Positions 8,891-16,686 of a stretch of DNA of 64,000 nt are shown here, piece after piece. A program made the translations under genes and the position numbers. The DNA is taken from the NCBI GenBank assembly GCA_900541335.1, contig UQJC01000005.1:1-64000 (forward strand). The letters run 5' to 3'. The notes beneath the pieces are model-generated. The model was not told the origin of the DNA. It was given only the letters and a program-made list of their open reading frames with translations, and searched no databases. Every line of letters starts with the position of its first letter. The first letter of the stretch is position 1. Source of the DNA: an uncultured Prevotella sp. GTDB taxonomy: Bacteria; Bacteroidota; Bacteroidia; Bacteroidales; Bacteroidaceae.

Positions 8891-8922
8891 CAAAGGTACG
8901 GCAAAAGGTAGGCAATGCCAAA
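8891..8922 (-). promoter_or_regulatory. Promoter of cysD
   Basis: On the minus strand TTTG (8922-8919) and TACCTTTG (8898-8891) are separated by 20 bases, the expected Bacteroidetes -33/-7 arrangement. The predicted transcript start is about 90 bases before the cysD ATG. The 389-base gap 8799-9187 also holds the divergent box at 9006-9013 and otherwise shows nothing recognisable. Confidence 0.75.
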
Positions 8923-9005
8923 GATTCACCCTGTTATTTCCTTGGGTGAGACTGCCTGGAGGGGATATCCGGGTGAACGGGGGAACCTATTCTAAGGAAA
9001 ATCCT

Positions 9006-9013
9006 TACTTTTG
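9006..9013 (+). promoter_or_regulatory. -7 box for the glycosyltransferase-cyclophilin pair
   Basis: TACTTTTG matches TAnnTTTG, 174 bases before the preferred start at 9188. No convincing -33 box is visible at the right distance. It is divergent from the cysD promoter. Confidence 0.4.
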
Positions 9014-9187
9014 TGCCAACGCTTCGATGGGTAGCCAACGATACCGACTGCTTAGTTGGGACGATGAGTGAATCGTATTGCTTCTTAAAGAAGGGCACAA
9101 TGGTTGTTTACGGTTTGTGTCCTTTTGCATCTCTAGTAGAAAGAGGTAGAGAACCCGTTGCGCGTTATTCAGATGAACTCTTTAAAT

Positions 9188-9904
9188 ATGAAAGGCCTTT
9201 ACATTATTACTCCTGTCAAAGATTCGATTGAGACCACACTCGACACCATTGCCTCGGTGATGGCAAGCAACTTGACGGTGCCCTTTACGTACACCGTGTA
9301 CAATGATTTTTCTACTCCTGAAAATACCCAAAGACTCGAAGACGCTTCGCGTGAACTGGGGTTCCGGCTGGTCAATCTAGCTGACTTGACGGACCATCTA
9401 TCACCTAACTATTTGTTGGTGCTTCGCAAGTCACAACAGGAGGCTTTGGAGGCTGACGCAGCCTTGTGTATCGTCGAAAGTGATGTAACGGTAGGTCCGT
9501 ATACGCTTCAGCGTCTTTATGATGGAGCTTTACAACACGAACGTTGTGGCATTGCTGCTTCGGTAACGGTAGACGAAGCGGGAGAGGTGAATTATCCCTA
9601 TCTTTATGCGGCCAAGCTGGAAAAGGGCGTAATCGAAGTCAAGAAACATTGTAGTTTCTGCTGTTCGCTGTTGACCCCAGCACTTTTGGCGGCTTACTCT
9701 TTTGAGGAACTGAATCCCGAGAAAAATTGGTATGATGTGACTATCTCACATGAATCGCGTCAACGCGGATTTCAGAACTACCTCTTCACGGAATTGCCCG
9801 TATTACACCGGCCGCACCAAAGCCGACCGTGGAAACAGCTCAAATATAAGAATCCGTTGAAGTATTATTGGTTGAAGTTTACGAAGGGACTGGATAAAAT
9901 TTAG
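9188..9904 (+). CDS. Family 2-like glycosyltransferase
   Basis: The 238-residue soluble protein begins MKGLYIITPVKDSIETT, a typical GT-A beta-strand with nucleotide-sugar contact. It continues with the strand LCIVESDVTVGP around residue 100, whose ESD corresponds to the metal-binding DxD position of GT2 enzymes. This suggests transfer of a sugar from a nucleotide donor to a surface glycan or lipid, on the cytoplasmic face. No membrane segment is present. In-frame ATGs at 9158 and 9173 also exist; 9188 is preferred because the domain begins there. The downstream cyclophilin gene starts 53 bases after its stop. No other glycan-assembly genes are adjacent, so acceptor and pathway are unknown. 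Confidence 0.75.
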   Translation: MKGLYIITPVKDSIETTLDTIASVMASNLTVPFTYTVYNDFSTPENTQRLEDASRELGFRLVNLADLTDHLSPNYLLVLRKSQQEALEADAALCIVESDVTVGPYTLQRLYDGALQHERCGIAASVTVDEAGEVNYPYLYAAKLEKGVIEVKKHCSFCCSLLTPALLAAYSFEELNPEKNWYDVTISHESRQRGFQNYLFTELPVLHRPHQSRPWKQLKYKNPLKYYWLKFTKGLDKI

Positions 9905-9957
9905 TGCTTAACCTTGTTCGTGCGCTTTCGACTGTTTGTTCTTTTCAATGCTTTCTC

Positions 9958-10644
9958 ATGAAATCTCTTTTTACTCTTCTTTTCTTCTTTCTGACCCTTC
10001 CGGCGCTCCAAGCTCAAACGGCTGATACGCTTCGTCACGAAGTATTGTTTGAAACGACTTTGGGCAAAATTCGGGTGCAACTTTATAACGATACCCCGAA
10101 GCATCGGGATAATTTCCTGCGGTTGGTACGAGAGGGCTTTTACGATGGCTTGTTGTTTCATCGCGTCATTCCAAACTTCATGGTACAGGCGGGTGATTCT
10201 CTCAGCCGTGAGGCAAAGCCAGGAGTCAAATTGGGAGACAGTCCCGAACCTTATTCACTGCCAGCAGAAATCGTTTTCCCCCGTCATTATCACAAATCAG
10301 GTGCGCTGGCCGCTGCGCGTGAAGGCGACGAGGTCAATCCCGAACGCCGTTCGTCGGCTTATCAGTTCTATATCGTGACAGGTACGCTCTATACCGACGA
10401 AGGTTTGGCGCGCGCTCAGGAACACTTAGACAGTATGACGCAAGGGAAGGCGAAGCTAACCCTTGAGATCAAAGACACTTATCGTTCGTTTGGTGGAATG
10501 CCTTATTTGGATGGTCAATATACTGTCTTTGGTGAGGTAGTTGAAGGGTTGGATATTGCGGATCAGATACAATGGGTAGGTCGTGACGAGAACGATCGTC
10601 CCTTTGATGACGTACGCATTGTTAAAGCTACGATCGTTAAGTAA
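9958..10644 (+). CDS. Exported peptidylprolyl isomerase (cyclophilin type)
   Basis: This enzyme catalyses cis-trans isomerisation of prolyl bonds in proteins outside the cytoplasm. The start at 9958 gives MKSLFTLLFFFLTLPALQAQ, a clear signal peptide; the ORF extends further upstream through a GTG at 9904 but without one. The mature part opens with a beta-strand FETTLGKIRVQLYND and has the cyclophilin core NFLRLVREGFYDGLLFHRVIPNF, with the catalytic Arg in FHRVI, then MVQAGD and later QFYIVTG. An insertion between the core motifs (about residues 85-120) is common in Bacteroidetes members. It is 228 residues long and probably cotranscribed with the glycosyltransferase. Periplasmic location is inferred from the signal peptide. 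Confidence 0.92.
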   Translation: MKSLFTLLFFFLTLPALQAQTADTLRHEVLFETTLGKIRVQLYNDTPKHRDNFLRLVREGFYDGLLFHRVIPNFMVQAGDSLSREAKPGVKLGDSPEPYSLPAEIVFPRHYHKSGALAAAREGDEVNPERRSSAYQFYIVTGTLYTDEGLARAQEHLDSMTQGKAKLTLEIKDTYRSFGGMPYLDGQYTVFGEVVEGLDIADQIQWVGRDENDRPFDDVRIVKATIVK

Positions 10645-10781
10645 GGTATCAAAAATAGTTCTGGATGCAGCGGATGGTAATTAGGCATATGAAGCTGTTG
10701 ATAAGAACTTCGAAAAGCATTTCAAACGACTTTTCTTCACTGGATTTTAACGGCTGAAATTCCGTGATTTTGACGGAAATA

Positions 10782-10814
10782 TTTGGTTCACATAGGATAT
10801 TATTCTTAACTTTG
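10782..10814 (+). promoter_or_regulatory. Promoter of the rimP-nusA-infB operon
   Basis: TTTG at 10782-10785 and TAACTTTG at 10807-10814 are separated by 21 bases, matching the Bacteroidetes consensus well. Transcription should start near 10820, directly in front of the leader hairpin at 10822-10861. The preceding bases 10645-10781 contain nothing else recognisable. Confidence 0.8.
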
Positions 10815-10821
10815 CGCACAG

Positions 10822-10861
10822 AAATGAGTGAGGGGCTTTCTAAAGTTCCTCACTCATTTTT
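10822..10861 (+). promoter_or_regulatory. Terminator-like leader hairpin (possible attenuator) before rimP
   Basis: AAATGAGTGAGG (10822-10833) pairs with CCTCACTCATTT (10848-10859), and a run of T residues ends the stem. The loop has a small inner stem CTTT/AAAG. It occupies the first bases of the predicted transcript, about 95 bases ahead of the rimP start, so it looks like an intrinsic terminator inside the operon leader. Attenuation is an inference; no competing antiterminator fold was worked out. Confidence 0.6.
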
Positions 10862-10956
10862 ATAATCCTTATTTACTGACCCGGCAAGGCGCAACGCAAA
10901 TCCTCCTGATGGATGAACAGGGAGGGCGGGATGACGTCGAGCCGCATGTTGACCGA

Positions 10957-11424
10957 ATGATAGATAAAAGCTTTGTAAAAAGTCTGGTTGACCAATGGCT
11001 GGAGGACAAGGAATATTTCCTGACAGACCTCACCATCAGCCCGGACGATCGCATCGTGGTAGAAATAGACCACGAGGAAGGTGTGTGGATTGAAGATTGT
11101 GTAGAGCTGAGCCGCTTTATCGAGTCACAGCTCGACCGCGACCGCGAGGACTTTGAATTGGAAGTGGGAAGTGCCGGCATCGGACAGCCCTTCAAAGTCC
11201 TTAGACAGTATGAAATCCACCAAGGAGAACGCGTGGAAGTCTTGACCACGGCAGGCAAAAAGCTCCAGGGCGTGCTTTCGAACGTGACTCCCGAAGGATT
11301 CACCCTTACCATCGAAGAAAAGGTGCGCGAAGAAGGGCAGAAACGACCGAAACTCGTCAGCCGTGACCTTGCACTGACTTTCGAAGAGGTGAAATGGACG
11401 AAGTATCTCATTGATTTCAAGTAA
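10957..11424 (+). CDS. rimP: Ribosome maturation factor RimP
   Basis: RimP binds the small ribosomal subunit and assists late 30S assembly. From the ATG at 10957 the protein is 155 residues, the usual length, starting MIDKSFVKSLVDQWL. It contains the N-terminal domain signature VVEIDHEEGVWIEDCVELSR and the ELEVGSAGIGQPF block, where most bacteria have EVSSPGLDRPL, before the C-terminal SH3-like domain. In-frame ATGs at 10909 and upstream would add residues outside the family and run into the leader hairpin, so 10957 is preferred. It is the first gene of the rimP-nusA-infB operon, a conserved arrangement, and ends 19 bases before the nusA start. Confidence 0.92.
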   Translation: MIDKSFVKSLVDQWLEDKEYFLTDLTISPDDRIVVEIDHEEGVWIEDCVELSRFIESQLDRDREDFELEVGSAGIGQPFKVLRQYEIHQGERVEVLTTAGKKLQGVLSNVTPEGFTLTIEEKVREEGQKRPKLVSRDLALTFEEVKWTKYLIDFK

Positions 11425-11443
11425 CTACATAACTCCCAAACAA

Positions 11444-12775
11444 ATGGCTAAGAAGAAAACCGAGACGGCAAGTCTTATTGAAACCTTTGCTGAGTTCAAG
11501 GACAATAAGAACATTGACCTCACGACCATGGTCGGCGTGCTGGAGGAAAGCTTTCACAGTGTGATTGCGAAACTCTTCGGCTCGGACGAAAACTTTGACG
11601 TGATTGTAAACCCTGAGAAGGGTGACTGCGAAATTTACCGTACCCGCGTGGTGGTGGCTGATGACGAGGTGGAGGACCCGAACCGGGAAATCGCTTTGAG
11701 CAAGGCACGCGAGATTGATAACGATTATGAAATTGGTGAAGAAGTGTCTGAAGAGATTCACTTCGCTGACTTTGGTCGCCGTGCAATCTTGACGTTGCGC
11801 CAAACTCTTGCTAGCAAAATCCTCGAGCTGGAGCACGACGCGCTGTACAACAAATACAAAGACCGTGTAGGCGAGTTGATTACTGCCGAAGTATATCAGA
11901 CGTGGAAGTCAGAGACGCTGTTGATGGACGAAGAAAAGAATGAACTCTATTTGCCGAAGTCACAGCAGATTCCCAGAGATTTCTTCCATAAGGGAGACCA
12001 TGTAACGGCTGTTATCGACCGTGTAGACAATGCCAATGGTAATCCGAAGATTTATCTTTCACGTACTTCTCCCATGTTCTTGCAGCGTCTGCTTGAACTC
12101 GAAATTCCCGAAATCGGTGACGGCTTGATTCGCATTTGCCGCATTGCTCGCATTCCAGGTGAACGCGCGAAGATTGCGGTAGAGAGCTACGATGACCGCA
12201 TTGATCCCGTTGGTGCCTGTGTTGGTGTGAAGGGTAGCCGTATCCATTCGGTAGTGCGCGAAATGCGCAATGAAAACATCGACGTAATTAATTATTCCAG
12301 CAATACGGCGCTCTTTATCCAGCGTGCCTTGGCTCCGGCTCAAGTATCGAGCATTACGCTCCATGAGGAGGAGAAGAAGGCTGAGGTGTATCTCCGTCCT
12401 TCAGAGGTAAGCTTGGCTATTGGTAAGAGTGGCTCGAACATCAAGCTTGCTTCACAGCTGACGGAATATACGATTGATGTGTTCCGTGAACCGGAGGAAG
12501 GCGAGAAGGAAATTGAGGACATCTACTTGGACGAATTTGCTGACGAGGTAGACCAGTGGGTGATTGATGCCATTAAGTCTATCGGTCTGGAAACGGCTCG
12601 TGAAGTGCTCAATGCGCCGCGTGAGATGTTGATTGAAAAGGCTGACCTCGAAGAAAGTACGGTGGACGACTTGTTGCGTATCCTCCGCGCCGAATTTGAG
12701 GATGAAGCTTCTGCGGAAGAAGCTCCAGCCGAAGCTAACCAGTCTGTGGAAGAATCTGCAGGCGAGGAAAGTTAG
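11444..12775 (+). CDS. nusA: Transcription termination/antitermination protein NusA
   Basis: NusA binds RNA polymerase and modulates pausing, intrinsic termination and antitermination. The 443-residue protein begins at the ATG at 11444 (MAKKKTETASLIETF). Domain order is as expected: an N-terminal RNAP-binding domain, an S1 domain at about 135-210, and two KH domains at about 230-370 with the GVKGSRIHSVVREM and AIGKSGSNIKLASQL GXXG loops. After the KH domains one short helical repeat and a strongly acidic tail follow. This is the usual short Bacteroidetes form without the second acidic repeat of E. coli. The 305-base gap before infB is unusually long for this operon and is filled with palindromes (12786-13038). 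Confidence 0.95.
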   Translation: MAKKKTETASLIETFAEFKDNKNIDLTTMVGVLEESFHSVIAKLFGSDENFDVIVNPEKGDCEIYRTRVVVADDEVEDPNREIALSKAREIDNDYEIGEEVSEEIHFADFGRRAILTLRQTLASKILELEHDALYNKYKDRVGELITAEVYQTWKSETLLMDEEKNELYLPKSQQIPRDFFHKGDHVTAVIDRVDNANGNPKIYLSRTSPMFLQRLLELEIPEIGDGLIRICRIARIPGERAKIAVESYDDRIDPVGACVGVKGSRIHSVVREMRNENIDVINYSSNTALFIQRALAPAQVSSITLHEEEKKAEVYLRPSEVSLAIGKSGSNIKLASQLTEYTIDVFREPEEGEKEIEDIYLDEFADEVDQWVIDAIKSIGLETAREVLNAPREMLIEKADLEESTVDDLLRILRAEFEDEASAEEAPAEANQSVEESAGEES

Positions 12776-12785
12776 GGGTAACGCT

Positions 12786-13038
12786 ATCCGGAAACGGATG
12801 TGAAAGCAGGCCCCAAAGGGAATGACACGGCTTATTCGTTGGGGCAAACGGTTGTAATGCTTTACACCGAACTTGGCCCCGAAGGGGCAACAATATAGAA
12901 GGGCAAACCGGTGAAACGGACCTTCTGCCTCTTCGTTTATCCCTGATTGCAGCCCTTACGGGGCTTCGCTTTAAATGACGGTCGCCCTCCGGGAGGACGG
13001 CGCGTTGATATTTTCTTAGGGACGCTTCAGTTCCTAAG
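12786..13038. repeat. Cluster of short GC-rich palindromes between nusA and infB
   Basis: The 305-base gap holds at least five hairpins: ATCCG/CGGAT (12786-12799), GCCCC-GAA-GGGGC (12886-12898), AGCCC/GGGCT (12951-12965), CCTCC/GGAGG near 12986-12996, and CTTAGG/CCTAAG (13015-13038). None has a convincing T tract. The GCCCCGAAGGGGC type resembles dispersed palindromes common in Bacteroidales. No ORF or promoter is evident. Confidence 0.6.
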
Positions 13039-13080
13039 TATTTTATTCACTCTTCCCCCTATTTTCCAAATAAAGACTAC

Positions 13081-15909
13081 ATGAATATCAGATTAAATAA
13101 AGCTATTAAGGAGTTTGGTGTCGGACAGCAGACCATTTCCGACTTTCTCAAGAAAAAGGGTTGTCCGCTCGAAAGTGAGGATAACCTCAATCAGAAGTTA
13201 GACGAGAAGCAGTACGACTTGCTCAAAAAGGAATTTGGTGCTGACAAGGACCTACGCAACAAAGCGGAGGAAATCAGACAGACCCGACAGGAAAAGAAAC
13301 ACTCTGCACAGAAAACGGCACAGCCTGAAGCGGAAATGATTGCGACTGAAGTGCCGGAAGATATGAAGCCGCGCATCGTTTCGGTTAACAAAATTGACCT
13401 GGATGCGGTGCAGGGTAAAGCTAAGGAAACTCCGAAGGCGGAGAAGGCTGCTGCCGAAAAGACGAAAGCGGAGGCTAAACCCGTAGAAGAGGCTCCGAAA
13501 GCCGAAACTCCTGAAAAGGAAAATAGAAAGACGGCTGAACGTCCTTCTGTTGACGAGCGCGCAAAGGCGATCGGCGAAGAAGAGGGTGGAGTATTTAAGC
13601 TTCACACGCAGACCGAAATCACCGGACCTAAGGTTCTCGGTACGATTGACCTCAGTGCGATCAACCCTACGACCCGACCGAAGAAGAAGGGTAAGGAAGA
13701 CCGTCGCCGAGGAGGTAAGAACGGACAAGACGCTAACGGACAGGGTGCAGCTCAGGGTGGTCAGCGCAAGAAGCGTACGCGCATCGGTAACGAACGTGTG
13801 GACGTGAACAGTGTGGCTTCTCAAAACAAGGGCGGCAACAAGGACGGTAACGGCAAGCGCCGTAACGATGGTAACAATAATAATGGCAACAACGGTAACG
13901 GCAATAACCGCAATAACCAGGGTGGCAACCAGAACCAGGCGAACAATAGCAAGCGTGCTGGAAAGGATCGCAACCGCAAGGCGAAGGAGGTGAAGGCTGA
14001 AGTAACCGAAGAAGATGTTGCTAAGCAAGTGAAGGAGACGCTGGCTCGCCTCACGAATAAGCAAAAAGGTAACAAGGGTGCCAAATACCGCAAGGAAAAG
14101 CGTGAACAACAACATGCACGTGCGGAAGAGGAACGTCGCGAGGCTAAGGCTGAAAGCAAGGTGCTGAAGCTGACGGAATTTGTGACGGCCAATGAGCTGG
14201 CTCAGATGATGGATGTGCCTGTGACGAAAGTTATCGGTACGTGCATGAGCATCGGTATCATGGTGAGCATCAACCAGCGCATGGACGCTGAAACGATTGA
14301 CTTGGTGGCTGAGGAATTTGGCTTCAAGACGGAATATGTTTCAGCTGATGTGCAGGAAGCTATTGCGGAAGAGGAGGATAATCCGGAAGATCTCGAACCG
14401 CGTGCTCCGATTGTGACTGTGATGGGTCACGTAGACCACGGTAAGACATCACTTTTGGACCACATTCGTAAGTCAAACGTGATTGCAGGTGAAGCGGGTG
14501 GTATCACGCAGCATATTGGTGCATACAACGTGACGCTCGAAAATGGCCGCAAGATTACGTTCCTTGATACTCCAGGTCACGAGGCATTTACAGCAATGCG
14601 TGCCCGTGGTGCGCAGGTGACGGATATTGCCATCATCATTATTGCTGCTGACGATGACATCATGCCGCAGACTAAGGAAGCTATCAGCCACGCCGTAGCA
14701 GCCAATGTACCTATTGTGTTTGCTATCAACAAGGTGGATAAGCCCCATGCGAATCCGGATAAGATTAAGGAGGGCTTGGCTGCCATGAATTTCCTCGTGG
14801 AGGAATGGGGTGGTAAATACCAAAGCCAAGATATTTCTGCGAAGAAGGGTATCGGTGTGAGTGACTTGCTCGAAAAGGTATTGCTCGAAGCTGATATGTT
14901 GGAGCTGAAGGCTAATCCTAACCGCAAGGCTACAGGTACGGTGATTGAATCTTCATTGGATAAAGGTCGTGGTTACGTGGCAACGGTGATGGTGGCCAAC
15001 GGTACGCTCCGCCAGGGCGATGTAGTTTTGGCAGGTACGAACTACGGACGTGTGAAGGCTCTCTTCAACGAGCGTGGACAGCGTATTCAGGAGGTAGGTC
15101 CCTCTATGGCGGCTACCCTGCTCGGTTTCAATGGTGCTCCGCAGGCCGGTGACCAGTTCCATGTGATGGATACGGAACAGGAAGCACGCGAGATTGCCAA
15201 CAAGCGCGAACAGTTACAGCGTGAACAGGATCTTCGTACGCGTGAGGTGCTTACGCTCGAGAAGATTGGTAAGCGCTTGAAGCTGGGATCTTATCACGAA
15301 TTGAACTTGATTGTCAAGGCTGACGTGGATGGTTCAGTAGAAGCACTTGCAGACTCTTTCATCAAGCTTTCTACAGAGAATATCGTTATCAAGGTTATCT
15401 ACAAGGGTGTGGGTCAGATCAGCGAGAACGATGTGACGTTGGCTGCGGCATCCGAAGCCATCATTGTTGGTTTCCAGGTTCGTCCTTCTATGCAGGCTCG
15501 TAAGTTGGCCGAGCGCGACGGTGTCGAAATTCGTCAGTATTCTGTCATCTACGACGCTATTGAGGACGTGACGGAGGCAATGGAAGGTATGCTTGAACCT
15601 GTAATCAAGGAAGAGGTTACTGCAAACATCGAGGTACGTCAGGTTTACCACATCTCGAAGGTGGGTTACGTGGCCGGTGCTTACGTGCTTGATGGTAAGG
15701 TGAAGCGTTCTGATAAGGCTCGCTTGATTCGCGATGGTATTGTGATCTTCACGGGTGAAATCAATGCGCTCAAGCGTTTCAAGGACGATGTGAAGGAGGT
15801 TACTACAAACTTTGAGTGTGGTATCTCACTGACCAACTGCAACGACATCAAGGAAGGTGATATTATCGAAACCTTCCAGGAAGTGGAAGTGAAGCAAAAG
15901 CTTCAGTAA
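13081..15909 (+). CDS. infB: Translation initiation factor IF-2
   Basis: IF-2 is the GTPase that brings initiator tRNA to the 30S subunit and promotes subunit joining. The 942-residue protein has an N-terminal IF2_N domain (residues 1-50, [17 protein letters not shown]). A long low-complexity linker follows, rich in Lys, Glu and Ala and then in Asn and Gly (about 230-300). A second IF2_N-like segment lies near 360-420. The G domain carries G1 GHVDHGKT at 449-456, then DTPGH and NKVD, and the beta-barrel and C-terminal initiator-tRNA domains follow. It is the last gene of the operon and ends 33 bases before a strong terminator. The ATG at 13081 is well supported by the IF2_N domain. Confidence 0.97.
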   Translation: MNIRLNKAIKEFGVGQQTISDFLKKKGCPLESEDNLNQKLDEKQYDLLKKEFGADKDLRNKAEEIRQTRQEKKHSAQKTAQPEAEMIATEVPEDMKPRIVSVNKIDLDAVQGKAKETPKAEKAAAEKTKAEAKPVEEAPKAETPEKENRKTAERPSVDERAKAIGEEEGGVFKLHTQTEITGPKVLGTIDLSAINPTTRPKKKGKEDRRRGGKNGQDANGQGAAQGGQRKKRTRIGNERVDVNSVASQNKGGNKDGNGKRRNDGNNNNGNNGNGNNRNNQGGNQNQANNSKRAGKDRNRKAKEVKAEVTEEDVAKQVKETLARLTNKQKGNKGAKYRKEKREQQHARAEEERREAKAESKVLKLTEFVTANELAQMMDVPVTKVIGTCMSIGIMVSINQRMDAETIDLVAEEFGFKTEYVSADVQEAIAEEEDNPEDLEPRAPIVTVMGHVDHGKTSLLDHIRKSNVIAGEAGGITQHIGAYNVTLENGRKITFLDTPGHEAFTAMRARGAQVTDIAIIIIAADDDIMPQTKEAISHAVAANVPIVFAINKVDKPHANPDKIKEGLAAMNFLVEEWGGKYQSQDISAKKGIGVSDLLEKVLLEADMLELKANPNRKATGTVIESSLDKGRGYVATVMVANGTLRQGDVVLAGTNYGRVKALFNERGQRIQEVGPSMAATLLGFNGAPQAGDQFHVMDTEQEAREIANKREQLQREQDLRTREVLTLEKIGKRLKLGSYHELNLIVKADVDGSVEALADSFIKLSTENIVIKVIYKGVGQISENDVTLAAASEAIIVGFQVRPSMQARKLAERDGVEIRQYSVIYDAIEDVTEAMEGMLEPVIKEEVTANIEVRQVYHISKVGYVAGAYVLDGKVKRSDKARLIRDGIVIFTGEINALKRFKDDVKEVTTNFECGISLTNCNDIKEGDIIETFQEVEVKQKLQ

Positions 15910-15942
15910 GTCTTAACTTCCTGCGATTTACATATTTAAAAT

Positions 15943-15980
15943 CCCCCGAAAGTTCAATTACAGGGCTTTCGGGGGATTTT
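15943..15980 (+). terminator. Rho-independent terminator after infB
   Basis: CCCCCGAAAG (15943-15952) pairs with CTTTCGGGGG (15966-15975), followed by ATTTTT. It closes the rimP-nusA-infB operon. Confidence 0.9.
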
Positions 15981-16011
15981 TGTTGGTTTATTGTATGTGT
16001 TCTTATCTTCC

Positions 16012-16441
16012 AACAGTTGAGAAGTTATCGTACAGGCGATGTTCGCGTCTTTCTAACAGTTGAGAAGCTATCAAACAGGCGATGTTCGAGTCCTTCTAAC
16101 AGTTGAGAAGCTATCGAACAGGCGATGTTCGAGTCCTTCCAACAGTTGAGAAGTTATCGAACAGGCGATGTTCGCGTCTTTTCAACAGTTGAGAACTAAT
16201 CGTATAGGTGATGTTTGAGTCTTCCCAATAGTTGAGAACTAATCGTACAGGTGATGTTCGAGTCTTCCCAATAGTTGAGAAGCTCTCGTACAGGCGATGT
16301 TAGAGCTACCCCAACAGTTGAAAACTAATCGAACAAGCTGTGTTTGAGTTTTCCCAATGGTTGAAAGCAATTCGAACAGACGATGTTTGGGCCATCCCAA
16401 CGATTGAAAGCTATTCAAACCACTAGTGTTGGGTTTCTCCT
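16012..16441. repeat. Ten-copy 43-bp tandem repeat (minisatellite)
   Basis: Units begin at 16012, 16055, 16098, 16141, 16184, 16227, 16270, 16313, 16356 and 16399, each exactly 43 bases apart. The consensus contains the palindrome CAACAGTTG and an inverted repeat TCGAAC-N7-GTTCGA, so each unit can form a hairpin. Units 1-5 are most alike and the later ones diverge progressively. No unit has a unique spacer, so this is not a CRISPR array. It fills most of the 777-base gap between infB and purL; 16442-16609 shows nothing recognisable. Confidence 0.95.
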
Positions 16442-16609
16442 TACCATAGTAAGCCTTCACACTTATCCTTTTATATCCTCTTTTCCACATTCCATGAAAC
16501 GATTCTTGCCAATGGCTCTGAGTAACAGCACGTTGATTACCTTCAATGGCGGTATAGTCAGACACAGATGGTAGTTTATAACTACTCTCCCAACTTCATC
16601 GGGGATAGA

Positions 16610-16648
16610 AAAAAAGGAAGCCACATGAATAACGTGGCTTCCTTTTTT
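16610..16648. terminator. Terminator after purL
   Basis: AAAAAAGGAAGCCAC (16610-16624) pairs with GTGGCTTCCTTTTTT (16634-16648). It lies 38 bases beyond the purL stop, and the A/T flanks would let it work in both directions. Confidence 0.88.
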
Positions 16649-16686
16649 GAATTCAGACTGTACACACAGTCCAGAAGAGTAATATT

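Noticed and set aside
8208..9071. 287-codon plus-strand ORF opposite cysD
   Set aside because: It is antisense to cysD and crosses its promoter, with no domain.
13252..14115. Long minus-strand ORF encoding a hydrophobic, Leu/Arg-rich protein opposite infB
   Set aside because: It is antisense to the low-complexity linker of IF-2. Codon bias on the coding strand leaves the opposite frame open, and its protein shows no real domain.
16012..16441. Possible CRISPR array
   Set aside because: The whole 43-base unit is repeated without unique spacers, divergence is graded along the array, and no cas genes are in the window.
16239..16565. 108-codon minus-strand ORF overlapping the 43-bp array
   Set aside because: It runs half over repeats of period not divisible by three and half over non-repeat sequence, with no recognisable domain or conserved start.
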